Source: Zoroaster sp. YZ-2022 (lineage: Eukaryota; Echinodermata; Asteroidea; Forcipulatida; Zoroasteridae). From it: 64,000 nucleotides of DNA. Shown here piece after piece: positions 54,126 through 64,000 of the stretch. Position numbers and translations under genes: made by a program. The stretch is taken from assembly GCA_029582265.1 (NCBI GenBank), contig JAQQFT010000023.1, positions 1,823,071-1,887,070 of the forward strand, in the 5' to 3' direction. Below the pieces are notes generated by a model. That model did not search any database. It saw only the letters and a program-made list of their open reading frames with translations, and had not been told where the DNA came from. Positions within the stretch are counted from its first letter, which is position 1; every line of letters starts with the position of its first letter.

Positions 54126-57093
54126 CATACTTTTGAATTTGGATAATTATTTCGTACCTTAAACGGCCTCCATGGACACATAGCCCTCTGTAAAATACCG
54201 TCAACTTGCATGCGGTTTCACCGCAAACAATACAGCACTATACAGTGTTACAAAAACACATTTCTATTGTTGGGAATAACTTTAAAGTTTTCAAGGAGGT
54301 CGATAATTTTATATCTAAATTAAAGCTTAGGTTCTCCCTTTCAGAAAAACCCAATACATTTGAATTTCGGATAATTATTTCGTACCTTAAACGGCCTCCA
54401 TGGACACATAGCCTCTGTAAATACTGTCAACTTGCATGCGGTATCACCGCAAACAATACAGCACTATACAGTGTTACAAGAAAAACATTTCTAGGTTTGG
54501 GAATAACTTTAAAGTTTTCATGGAGGCAGATAATTTTATATCTAAATTAAAGCGTAGGTTCTCCTTTCAAAAAACCAATACTTTTGAATTTGGATAATTA
54601 TTTCGTACCTTAAACGGCCTCCATGGACACATAGCCCTCTGTAAAATACCGTCAACTTGCATGCGGTTTCACCGCAAACAATACAGCACTATACAGTGTT
54701 ACAAAAAAAACGTTTCTATGGTTGGGAATAACTTTTAAAGTTTTCAAGTGAGGTCGATAATTTTACATCTAAATTAAAGCGTAGGTTCTCCCCTTTCAGA
54801 AACACACCATACTTTTGAATTTGGATAATTATTTCGTACCTTAAACGGCCTCCATGGACACATAGCCCTCTGTAAAATACGGTCAACTTGCATGCGGTTT
54901 CACCGCAAACAATACAGCACTATACAGTGTTACAAAAAAAGCATTTCTAGGATTGGGAATAACTTTTAAAGTTTTCAAGGGAGGTCGATAATTTTATATC
55001 TAAATTAAAGCGTAGGTTCTCCTTTCAGAAACACACCATACTTTTACTTTGGATAATTATTTCGTAACTTAAACGGCCTCCATGGACACATAGCCCTCTG
55101 TAAAATAGAGTCGACTAGCTTGCGGTTCACCGCAAACTATACAGCACTATACAGTGTTACAAAAACATTTCTATGGTTGGGAATAACTTTTAAAGTTTTC
55201 AAGGGAGGTCGATAATTTTATATCTAAATTAAAGCGTTGTTTCTACACTTTATGAAACACTAGTTACTTTTGTATTTGGATAATTATTTCGTACCTTAAA
55301 CGGCCTCCATGGACACATAGCCCTCTGTAAAATACCGTCAACTTGCATGCGGTTCACCGCAAACACAACACTATACAGTGTTACAAAAAACATTTCTCAT
55401 GGTTGGGGAATAACTTTTAAAGTTTTCAAGGAGGCCGATAATTTTATATCTAAATTAAAGCTTAGGTTCTCCCTTTCAGAAAAACACCATACTTTTGAAT
55501 TTGGATAATTATTTCGTACCTTAAACGGCCCTCCATGGACACATAGCCCTCTGTAAATACTGTCAATTGCATGCGGTTTCACCGCAAACAATACAGCACT
55601 ATACAGTGTTACAAAAACATTTCTATGGTTGGGAATAACTTTTAAAGTTTTCAAGGGAGGTCGATAATTTATATATCTAAATTAAAGCGTAGGTTCTCCC
55701 TTCAGAAAAAACACCATACTTTTGAATTTGGATAATTATTTCGTACCTTAAACGGGGCCTTCCATGGACACATAGCCCTCTGTAAAATACTGTCAACTTG
55801 CATGCGGTTTCACCGCAAACAATACAGCACTATACAGTGTTACAAAAACATTTCTATTGTTGGGAATAACTTTTAAAGTTTCTCAAGGGGAGGCCGATAA
55901 TTTTATATCTAAATTAAAGCTTAGGTTCTCCCTTTCAGAAAAACACCATACTTTTTGAATTTGGATAATTATTTGTACCCAAACGGCCTCCATGGACACA
56001 TAGCCCTCTGTAAAATACTGTCAACTATGCATGCGGTTTCACCGCAAACAATACAGCACTATACAGTGTTACAAAAAAATTTCTATTGTTGGGAATAACT
56101 TTTAAAGTTTTCAAGGAGGTCGATAATTTTTATATCTAAATTAAAGCGTAGGTTCTTCCCCTTTCAGAAAAACCCAATACTTTTTGAATTTGGATAATTA
56201 TTTCGTACCGTAAACGGCCTCCATGGACACATAGCCTCTGTAAAATACCGTCTTAACTTGCATGCGGTTTCACCGCAAACAATACAGCACTATAGAGTGT
56301 TACAAAAGAACATTTCTATGGTTTGGGGGAATAACTTTTAAAGTTTTCAAGGAGGTCGATAATTTTATATCTAAATTAAGCTTAGGTTCTCCCTTCAGAA
56401 TAACACCATACTTTTGAATTTGGATAATTATTTCACCTTAAACGGCCTCCATGGACACATAGCCCTCTGTAAAATACTGTCAACTTGCATGCGGTTTCAC
56501 CGCAAACAATACAACACTATACAGTGTTACAAAAAACATTTCTATGGTTTGGGAATAACTTTAAAGTTTTCAAGGAGGTCGATAATTTTATATCTAAATT
56601 AAAGCGTAGGTTCTCCTTTCAAAAACCCAATACATTTGAATTTCGATAATTATTTGTTCCTTAACGGCCTCCATGGACACATAGCCTCTGTAAAAATACC
56701 GTCAACTTGCATGCGGTATCACCGCAACCAATCCAGCACTATACAGTTTTACAAGAAAAACATTTCTAGGTTTGTGAATTACCATTAAAGTTGACATGGG
56801 TTTCAGATAATTTTATATCTAAATTAAAGCGTAGGTTCTCCCCTTTCATAAAAACACAATACTTTTGAATTTGATAAATTTTCTACCTTAAACGGCCTGC
56901 ATGGACACATAGCCCTCTGTAAATACCGTGAACTTGCATGCGGTTTCACCCGCAAACAATACAGCACTATAGAGTGTTACAAAAACATTTCTATGGGGGA
57001 ATAACTTTAAAGTTTTCAAGGAGGTGTGGTTACATATCTAAATTAAAGCGTAGGCTCTCCCCTTTTCAGTAAAAACACCATACTTTTGAATTT

Positions 57094-57155
57094 TGGGATA
57101 ATTAAATTTAAATACCTTTTGGGAAACGGCCTCCCTATGGGCGCAGCGCTCTCTG
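57094..57155. repeat. Heavily altered monomer junction
   Basis: Reads GGGATAATTAAATTTAAATA, CCTTTTGGGAAACGGCC and TCCCTATGGGCGCAGCGC; NcoI and the TTTCGTACC start are lost. The unit can be recognised only from its neighbours. It is among the worst-preserved points of the indel-rich zone. Confidence 0.6.
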
Positions 57156-60100
57156 TAAAATACTGTCAACTTGCATGCGGTTCACCGCAAACAATACAGC
57201 ACTATACAGTGTTGTAAAAAACGGCTTTTTTTCTATGGTTGGGAATAATGGCTTTAAAGTTTTCAAGGAGGCCGATAATTTTATGTCTAAATTAAAGCTT
57301 AGGTTCTCCCCTTTCAGAAAAAACACCATACTTTTGAATTTGGATAATTATTTCGTATAAACGGCCTCCATGGACATCTAGCCCTCTGTAAATACGGTCC
57401 GCTTGCTGTATGCGGTTTCGCTGCAAACAATAAGGTAAGCACTGTACAGTGTTACAAAAAAGAACATTTTCTGGGGTTGAAGATAACTTTTAAAGTTTTC
57501 GCAAGGGAGGCCGATAATTTTATATATAAAATTAATCAATGAGTTCGCCCCTTTCAGAAAAAAACACCATACTTTTGAATTTGATAATTATTTCGCGTAC
57601 CTTAAACGGCCTCCATGGACACATAGCCCTTCTGTAAATATACCGTCAACTGCTCTGCATGCGGTTTCACCATAACAATACATCAATATACAGTGTTAAA
57701 AACAAAAACATTTCTATTGTTGTGAATAAATTTTAACGTTTTCAAAGGTCCGATAATTTTATATCTAAATTAAAGCGTAAGGTTCTCCCCTTTCGGAAAA
57801 AAACACCATACTTTTGAATTTCGATAATTATTTCGGTCACCTTAAACGGCCTCCATGGGACATAGCCCCTCTGTAAAACCGTCCCAATTTGCATGCGGTT
57901 TCACCGCAAACATACGCTTTACACTATACAGTGTTACAAAAAAAAACATTTCTAGGTTTGGGAACAATTTTAAAGTTTTCAAGGAGGTCGATAATTTTAT
58001 ATCTAAATTAACCAGCGTAGGTTTCCTTTTCAGAAACACACCATACTTTTGAATTTGATAATTATTTTCGTACCTTAAACGGCCTCCATGGACACATAGC
58101 CCTTTCGTAAAATGCAATCAACTTGCATGCGGTTTCACCGCAAACAATAGCAACACTGATATTACAAAAAGAACATTTCATGGATTTGGGTCTTTAAAGT
58201 TTAAAAGAGGTCGATAATTTCATATCTAAATTTAAAAAATAGGTTCTCCCCTTTCAGAAAAACCCGTACATTTTAATTCGGTAATTATTTTTTCCTTAAA
58301 CGGCCTCCATGGACACAGCCCTCTATGAAATACCGTCAACTTGCATGCAGTATCACCGCACAAATAATAGACTAAATCTGAAAAGCAAGAAAAACATTTC
58401 TAGGTTTGGGGGAATAACTTTAAAGTTTTCAAGGGAGCCGATAATTTTTAAGTATCTAGAATTAAAGCGTTAGGTTCTCCCCTTTCAGAAAAACACCATG
58501 TACATCTTGAATTTGGATAATTATTTTCGTACCTTAAACGGCCTCCATGGACACATAGCCCTCTATGTAAAATACCGTGAACTTGGCATGCTGCGGTTTG
58601 CCGCAAACAGCAGCACTATACAGTGTTCAAAAACATTTCTAGGGTTGGGAGATAACTTTAAAGTTTTCAAAGGGAGGTCAATATTATATCTAAATTCAAA
58701 ATAGCGTAGGTTCTCCCTTTCAGAAAAACACCATACTTCTTTTGAATTTCGATAATTGTTTCATTACCTTAAACGGCCTCCATGCACACATCGCCCTCTG
58801 TAAAATACCGTCAACTTGCATGCGGTTTCACCGCAAACAATACAGCACTATAGAGTGTTACAAAAAAAACATTTCTAGGATTGGGAATAACTTAAAGTTT
58901 TCAAGGAGGTCGATAATTTTATATCTAAAATTAAAGCGTAGGTTCTCCCTTTGAAACACACCATACTTTTAAATTTGGATAATTATTTCTGTACCTTAAA
59001 CGGCTCTCCATGGACACATAGCCTCTCTGTAAATACAAATCGCTTGCATGCGGTTCACTGCACCAAGCAATACAGTACTATACAGTATTACAAAAACATT
59101 TCTATGGTTGGGAATAACTTTTAAAAGTTTTCAAGGGAGGTCGATAATTTTATATCTAAATTAAGTGTGTGCTTAGGTTCTCCCTTCGAAAAACATTATA
59201 CTTTTTGAATTTCGATAATTATTTCGTACCCTTTACCGTAACGGCCTCCATGGACACATCGCCCTCTGGCAAATACTGTCAATCTCTGCATGCGGTTTCA
59301 CCGCAAACAATACACAGCACTATGAAGTGTTATGCAAAAAAGAACATTTCTAGGATTGGGATAACTTTTTAAAGTTTTCAAGGGAGGTCGATAATTTATA
59401 TTCTAAATTAAAGCGTAGGTTCTCCCCTTCAGAATACCACCATACTTCTTGAATTTGGATAATTATTTCCTTTTTAATAAACGGCCTCCATGGACACATA
59501 GCCCTCTGTAAATAACCCTTCAACTTGCATGCGGTTTCACCGCAAACAATACAACACTATACAGTACAAAAACAAAAACATTTCTATGGTTGGGAATAAC
59601 TTTTAAAGTTTTCAAGGAGGGTCGATAATTTCATATATCAAAATTAAAGCTTGCAGGTTCTCCCCTTTCAGAAAAACCCAATACATTTGAATTTTTCGAT
59701 AATTAGTTTCGTTCGTCAAACGGCCTCCATGGACACATAGCCCTCTCTGTAACAATAATACCGTCAACTTGCATGCGGTATCACCGCAAACAATACAGCA
59801 CTATACAGTATTACAAGAAAAACATTCTGGGTTGGGAATAACTTTTAAAGTTTTCTGTAAGGGAGGCCGTGTTTTATATTCAAATTAAAGCGTAGGTTCT
59901 CCCCTTTTTCAGAAAAACCTTATACTTTTGAATTTTTGGATAATTGTTTCGTACCTTTAAACGGCCTCCATGGACACATAGCCCTCTGTAAAAATACCGT
60001 GAACTCCGTACGGTTTCACCGCAAACAATATAGCACTCTGCTACTGATGTTACAAAAGAACATTTCTAGGGTTGGGAATAACTTTTGAAAGTTTTCAAGG

Positions 60101-62060
60101 AGGTCGATAATTTATACTATCTAAATTAAAGCGTAGGTCTCTCCCTTTCGTAGAAAACACACCATACTTTTGAATTTCGATAATTGGTATTTTCGTACCT
60201 TAAACTGGCCTCCATGGACACATCGTCCCTCTGTAAATAATCACCGTCAACTTGCATGCGGTTTCACCGCAAAACAATACCAGCACTATAGAGTGTTACA
60301 AAAAAAAACATTTTCTAGGGGGGGAGACCTTTTAAATTTTTAAAGGGAGGTCGATAATTATTATATCTAAATTAAAGCTAGCGTAGGTTTCTCCCCTTTC
60401 AGAGACAACACCCATACTTTTTGGTTTGGATAATTATGGTGTTTACCCTTTTAAACGGCCTCCATGGACACATAGCCTCTCTGTAAAATACTTATACCGT
60501 CAACTTGCATGCGGTTTCACCGCAAACACAATACAACTTTATACAGTGTTACAAAAATATACATTTATATGGTTGGGAATAACTTTTAAAGTTTTCAAGG
60601 GAGGTCGATAATTTTATATCTAAATTAAAGCGTAGGTCTCCCCTTTCAGAAAAAACCCAATACGTTTGAATTTCGATAATTATTTCATTACCCAAACGGC
60701 CTCCATGGACACATAGCCCTCTGTAAAATACCTGTCAATATGCTGTATGCGGTATTCACCGCAAACAATACAGCACTATACAGTGCGTTACAAGAAAACA
60801 TTTCTTTACGGTTTGGGAATAACTTTTAAAAGTTTCTCATGGGGAGCCGATAATTTATATAAATTCAAAGAAGTTCTAGGCCCCCTTTTCAGAAAAACAC
60901 CATACTTTTTGAATTTGGATAATTATTTCGTGCCTTTAAAAACGGCCTCCATGGACGCCACATAGCCCTCTGTAAAATACCGTCAACTTGCATGCGGTTT
61001 CACCGCAAACAATACAGCACTATACAGTGTTACAAAAAGAACATGCTTCTATGGTTGCAGGAATAACTTTCCGAAGTTTTCAAGGAGGTCAGATAATTTT
61101 ATATTCAGAATTTAAAAGCGTAGGTTCTCCTTCAGAAAAACACCATACTTTGAAATTTGATGGTATTTTCTGTACCTTAAACGGCCTCCATGGACACATA
61201 GCCTCTCTGTAAAATACTGTCAAATCGCTTGCATGCGGTTTCACCGCAAACAATTACAGCACTATACAGTGTTACAAAAAAAGAACATATTTCTAGGGTT
61301 GGGAATAACTTTTAAAGTTTTCAAGGCGAGGTCGATAATTTATATCTAAATTAAAGCGTAGGTTCTCCCCCTTTCAGAAAACACACCATACTTTTGAATT
61401 TCGATAATTATTTCGTACCTTAAACCCCTTCCATGGACACATCGCCCTCTGTAAAATACCGTCAACTTGCATGCGGTTTCACCCAAAACAATATACAGCA
61501 CTTATACAGTGTTACAAAAAAAAACATTTTCTAGGATTGGAAATAACTTTTACCCAAAAGTTTTCAAGGAGTGTCTGATAATTTTATATATCTAAATTAA
61601 GCGTAGGTTCTCCCCTTTCAGAAACACACCATACTTTTGAATTTGGATAATTATTTCTGTACCCTTAAACGGCCTCCATGGACACACATAGCCCTCTGTA
61701 AAATACTGTCAACTTGCATGCGGTATCACCGCAAACAATACAGCACTTCCTACAATGGTTACAAGAAAACATTTCTAGGTTTGGGAATAACTTTTAAAGT
61801 TTTCAAGGGAGGCCGATAATTTTATATCTACCAATTTAAAAAGCTTGGTTCTCCCTTTCAGGAATAAACCCACCATACTTTTTGGTTTGGATAATTATGC
61901 TTCGTACAGCCAAACTGGCCTCCATGGACATGGATACAGCCCTCTGTAAAGAAATACCGTCAACTTGCATGCGGTTTCACACTGCAAACAATACAAAACT
62001 ATACAGTAATAATGTCATAATGTATAGATTTAAATAGACCGCGTATCCACCAACTAAGTG

Positions 62061-62080
62061 TTGCGCTCAAGGCGCTTAAT
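62061..62080 (-). repeat. SINE 3' tail motif with hairpin
   Basis: Minus strand ATTAAGCGCCTTGAGCGCAA, followed by CACTTAGTTGGTGGATACGC and an AT-rich end near 62,008-62,030 with ATTATGACATTATTA. GCGCC/GGCGC symmetry gives a small hairpin. A tail of the form AAGCGCCTTGAGCGC...GATA.GCGC.TATATAAAT is familiar from invertebrate and fish SINEs, where the tail is shared with a partner LINE. The partner is not present in this window. Confidence 0.5.
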
Positions 62081-62123
62081 GTTATTATCCCTGCCTATAA
62101 GGCTCCGCAAGGCTCCATAAATC

Positions 62124-62151
62124 ATATCTAAATTGAAACCGTAGGTTCTCC
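62124..62151. repeat. Satellite-like fragment inside the SINE-like insertion
   Basis: The 28 bases start with ATATCTAAATT and end with CGTAGGTTCTCC, identical to two adjacent pieces of the satellite monomer; only about five bases between them differ. It lies in the same orientation as the surrounding array, about 116 bp from the left end of the insertion. Such a match is too long to be chance. Whether it is shared ancestry, gene conversion or a mixed consensus is open. Confidence 0.75.
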
Positions 62152-62270
62152 AGCTCCCTGGGGAGTATACACACTCATACTGCTGCCATTTTCTAGACGC
62201 ATATAAGTGAAACCATCTCTGCCTTCACAGGTATGATAGCTCCCCTGGTGGAGAGAAGCAATTATGGTTA

Positions 62271-62290
62271 AGTGTCTTGCTCAAGGACAC
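62271..62290 (-). repeat. Conserved SINE core motif
   Basis: The minus strand reads GTGTCCTTGAGCAAGACACT and continues into TAACCATAATTGCTTCTC. From memory, this string type is shared by many unrelated-looking SINEs in fishes and deuterostome invertebrates just downstream of the tRNA head. GTGTC and GACAC arms make it a hairpin (GTGTC...GACAC). A repeat-library search is what would name the family. Confidence 0.55.
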
Positions 62291-62305
62291 AGGTGTCACG
62301 GCCGG

Positions 62306-62316
62306 GGCTCGAACCC
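62306..62316 (-). promoter_or_regulatory. RNA polymerase III B-box-like motif of the SINE
   Basis: On the minus strand this reads GGGTTCGAGCC, fitting the tRNA B-box pattern GGTTCGANNCC after one leading G. It sits about 34 bases from the element's 5' end at 62,350, whereas an intact tRNA-type promoter would need about 50, so the A box is probably missing and the promoter inactive. The motif is nearly symmetrical, so strand rests on the core and tail order. Confidence 0.6.
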
Positions 62317-62350
62317 ACACTCTGCTGCTGGCAACACCAGAACTTGAGTT

Positions 62351-64000
62351 CAGTGTTACAAAAAAACATTTCTATTGTTGGGAATAACTTTTAAAGTTTT
62401 CAAGGATGCCGATAATTTTATATCTAAATTAAAGCTTAGGTTCTCCCCTTTCAGAAAAACCCAATACATTTGAATTTCGATAATTATTTCGTACCTTAAA
62501 CGGCCTCCATGGACACATAGCCCTCTAGCAACAATACCGTCAAGGACTTGCATGCGGTTTCACACCTTCGCAAACAATACAGCACTATACAGTGTTACAA
62601 AAAGAACGTTTCTTTGGTTGGGAATAACTTTTAAAGTTTTCATGGGAGGTCGATAATTTTATATCTAAATTAAAGCGTAGGTTCTCCCCTTTCAGAAAAA
62701 CACCATGCCTGCTTTTGAATTCTGGATAATTATTTTGCACCTTAAACGGCCTCCATGGACACATAGCCTCTCTGTAAATAATGTCAATCTCTGCAAGCGG
62801 TTTCACCGCAAACAATACAGCACTATACAGTGTTACAAAAAAAACACATTTCTATGGTTGGGAATAACTTTTAAAGTTTTCAAGGGAGGCCGAAAATGTT
62901 ATATCTAAATTAAAGCTTAGGTTCTCCCCTTTCTTAGAAAAAACGACCATACACTTTTGAATTCTGGATAATTATTTCGTACCTTAAACGGGCCTCCATG
63001 GACACATAGCCCTCTGTAAATACCGTGTCAACTTGCATGCGCAGTTTCACCGCAAACAATACAGCACCATAGAGTGTTAGCAAGAAAAACATTTCTAGGA
63101 TTGGGAATAACTTTAAAGTTTTCATGGGAGGTCGATAATTGTATATCTAAATTAAAAGTCTGTAGGTTCTCCCCTTTCAGAAAAACCCAATACTTTTGAA
63201 TTTGGATAATTATTCCGTACCTTAAACGGCCTCCATGGACACATAGCCCTCTACAAAAATACGGTCAACTTGCATGCGGTTTCACCGCAAACAATACAGC
63301 ACTATACAGTGTTACAAAAAAAACATTTCTAGGGTTGGGAATAACTTTTAAAGTTTTCAAGGGAGGTCGATAATTTTATATCTAAATTAAAGCGTAGGTC
63401 TCCCCTTTCAGAAAAACACCATACTTTTTGAATTTCGATAATTATTTCGTACCTTCAAACGGCCTCCATGTGGACACATAGCCCTCTGTAAACATCACCG
63501 TCAACTTGCATGTGCGGTATCACCGCAAACAATACCAGCACTATAAGGTGTTACAGAGAAAACATTTCTATGGTTGGGAATAACTTTTAAAAGTTTTCAT
63601 GGAGGCAGATAATTTGTATATCTAAATTAAAGCTTAGGTTCTCCCCTTTCATAAAAACACCATACTTTTGAATTGGATAATTGATTTCGTCACCTTAAAC
63701 GGCCTCCATGGATGCACACCAGCCCTCTGTAAAAATACCGTCGTCAACTTGCATGCGGTTTCACCGCAATAATAACAATACAGCACTATACAGTGTTACA
63801 AAAAAAACATTTCTATGGTTGGGAATAACTTTTTAAAGTTTCTCAAGGGAGGTCGATAATTTTATATCTAACATTAGAAGCGTAGGTTCTCCCTTTCAGA
63901 AAAAAACTAAACCCATACTTTGAATTTGGATAATTATTTCGTACCTTAAACGGCCTCCATGGACACATAGCCCTCTGTAAAATACCGTCAACTTGATGCA
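62351..64000. repeat. Continuation of the satellite array after the insertion (~7 copies)
   Basis: The array resumes at CAGTGTTAC, the same point in the monomer at which it stopped at 62,007, so one monomer was split rather than the array being re-phased. About seven copies follow in the same orientation and run off the right edge. All contain small insertions or deletions, for example ATGTGGACAC at 63,469-63,478 and GCATGTGCGG at 63,508-63,517, so monomer lengths vary more here than in the left half. Confidence 0.96.

Larger units (their letters stand above)
1..62007. repeat. Tandem satellite array, ~230-bp monomer, ~270 copies (main block)
   Basis: A single monomer repeats head to tail without reversal. 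Taking the start at TTATTTCGTACC, successive starts fall at 227, 455 and 684, then every 227-232 bp. Each copy carries, in order, CCTCCATGGACACATAG, CAACTTGCATGC, a short TGCGGT/ACCGCA inverted repeat, GTTAC plus an A-run, GGGAATAACTTTTAAAG, GATAATTTTATATC, and CAGAAAAACACC. A hand count of one consensus monomer gives 84 G+C in 230 and seven CpGs, close to random expectation. Most copies keep an NcoI (CCATGG) and an SphI (GCATGC) site, so digestion should give a ~230-bp ladder. The array starts before base 1. I do not recognise the family by name. Size, homogeneity and lack of genes fit centromeric or other heterochromatic satellite, but location is inference. Confidence 0.98.
62008..62350 (-). 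mobile_element. tRNA-derived SINE-like insertion, 5' truncated, inside a satellite monomer
   Basis: This is the only long non-satellite stretch (343 bp). Read on the minus strand it has, in order, a tRNA-like segment with a B-box motif (62,306-62,316), a core reading GTGTCCTTGAGCAAGACACT (62,271-62,290), a body with CTTCTCTCCACC and CCCCAGGGAGCTGG, and a tail with TAAGCGCCTTGAGCGCAA followed by ATT-rich sequence. I recall the core and the AAGCGCCTTGAGCGC tail from SINEs of marine deuterostomes and fishes; this is memory, not a search. Only about 34 bases precede the B box and I see no A box, so the 5' end is probably lost. The satellite stops at CAGT (62,004-62,007) and resumes at CAGT (62,351-62,354), a possible 4-bp target-site duplication, short for LINE-driven insertion. 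It could instead be a fragment of a longer element. Confidence 0.7.
54000..64000. repeat. Indel-rich zone of the array
   Basis: From about 54,000, and strongly from about 55,000, almost every monomer has one to several 1-4 base insertions or deletions, such as GCCTCTCTGTAA for GCCCTCTGTAA, TTCTGTACC for TTCGTACC, or GGAAACGGCC at 57,121-57,130. The rest of each unit stays recognisable. The repeat order and the subtypes of the variant-rich zone persist. Either this is an array edge escaping homogenisation, or an unpolished consensus; the dominance of small indels over substitutions favours the latter. The 62,008-62,350 insertion lies inside this zone. Confidence 0.8.

Noticed and set aside
54206..54550. 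Longest open frame in the window (about 114 codons, plus strand)
   Set aside because: It crosses from one monomer into the next only because of small deletions in the indel-rich zone. Its translation is two satellite units joined.
1..62007. CRISPR-like regularly spaced repeat
   Set aside because: Repeats are contiguous 230-bp units with no unique spacers between short repeats, and there are no cas genes.
62149..62165. CTCCCTGGGGAG symmetry as a terminator or operator
   Set aside because: It is a short palindrome in the SINE body (the CCCCAGGGAG stretch typical of that region), with no adjacent transcription unit to end or control.
62008..62350. A functional tRNA gene
   Set aside because: Only a B-box-like motif is present; there is no A box, no cloverleaf and no acceptor-stem pairing. 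The surrounding core and tail fit a SINE.
1466..63125. Dozens of 60-115 codon open frames, mostly minus strand, with near-identical translations
   Set aside because: They are the satellite read in a frame that happens to lack stops for one unit. They begin at the repeated CATGC on the minus strand, end or shift whenever a monomer is not 231 bp, vary by 1-base indels, and have no promoter or conserved ending. Nothing suggests selection on the protein.
1..64000. Naming the array as a centromere
   Set aside because: Long homogeneous satellite with some higher-order structure is compatible with a centromere, but equally with pericentromeric, subtelomeric or sex-chromosome heterochromatin. Sequence alone cannot decide.

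Overview
This window is almost entirely one satellite DNA: a head-to-tail tandem array of an AT-rich (about 36.5% GC) monomer of about 230 bp. It runs from the first base to the last, with roughly 277 copies, and is broken only once. I find no protein-coding gene, rRNA, tRNA, CRISPR array or bacterial-type signal. The many 60-90 codon open frames, mostly on the minus strand, are the same repeat read over and over. Their frame depends on whether a given monomer is 229, 230 or 231 bp, so they are not genes. A 64-kb uniform satellite means a eukaryotic chromosome, probably centromeric, pericentromeric or other heterochromatin. The single non-satellite insert looks like a tRNA-derived SINE of a kind I associate with marine deuterostome invertebrates and fishes. 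That makes an animal likely and a marine invertebrate plausible, but the species is not identifiable from what I see.

Layout. (1) About 1-36,900: homogeneous array. Monomers differ mainly in an A-run of 5-9 bases, in GGCC versus GGTC, and in GCGTAGG versus GCTTAGG (the latter makes a HindIII site). Isolated divergent or shortened monomers are scattered in it. (2) About 36,900-54,000: the same monomer, but with many linked sequence variants that recur in order. This is higher-order structure, clearest at 46,106-48,404, where two blocks of five monomers lie 1,148 bp apart. (3) About 54,000-64,000: monomers still recognisable but peppered with 1-4 base insertions and deletions. This is either the decaying edge of the array or an unpolished long-read consensus. 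(4) 62,008-62,350: a 343-bp insertion inside one monomer, flanked by a 4-bp CAGT repeat. It reads on the minus strand as a tRNA-like B box, a conserved SINE core and a 3' tail, and has a 28-bp satellite-like piece in its middle.

Nothing here works as a set of genes. The biology is repeat evolution: local homogenisation, unequal exchange, deletion, invasion of a variant family toward one side, and retroelement insertion. Both window edges cut through the array, so its true length is unknown. Copy numbers and composition were counted by hand and are approximate.
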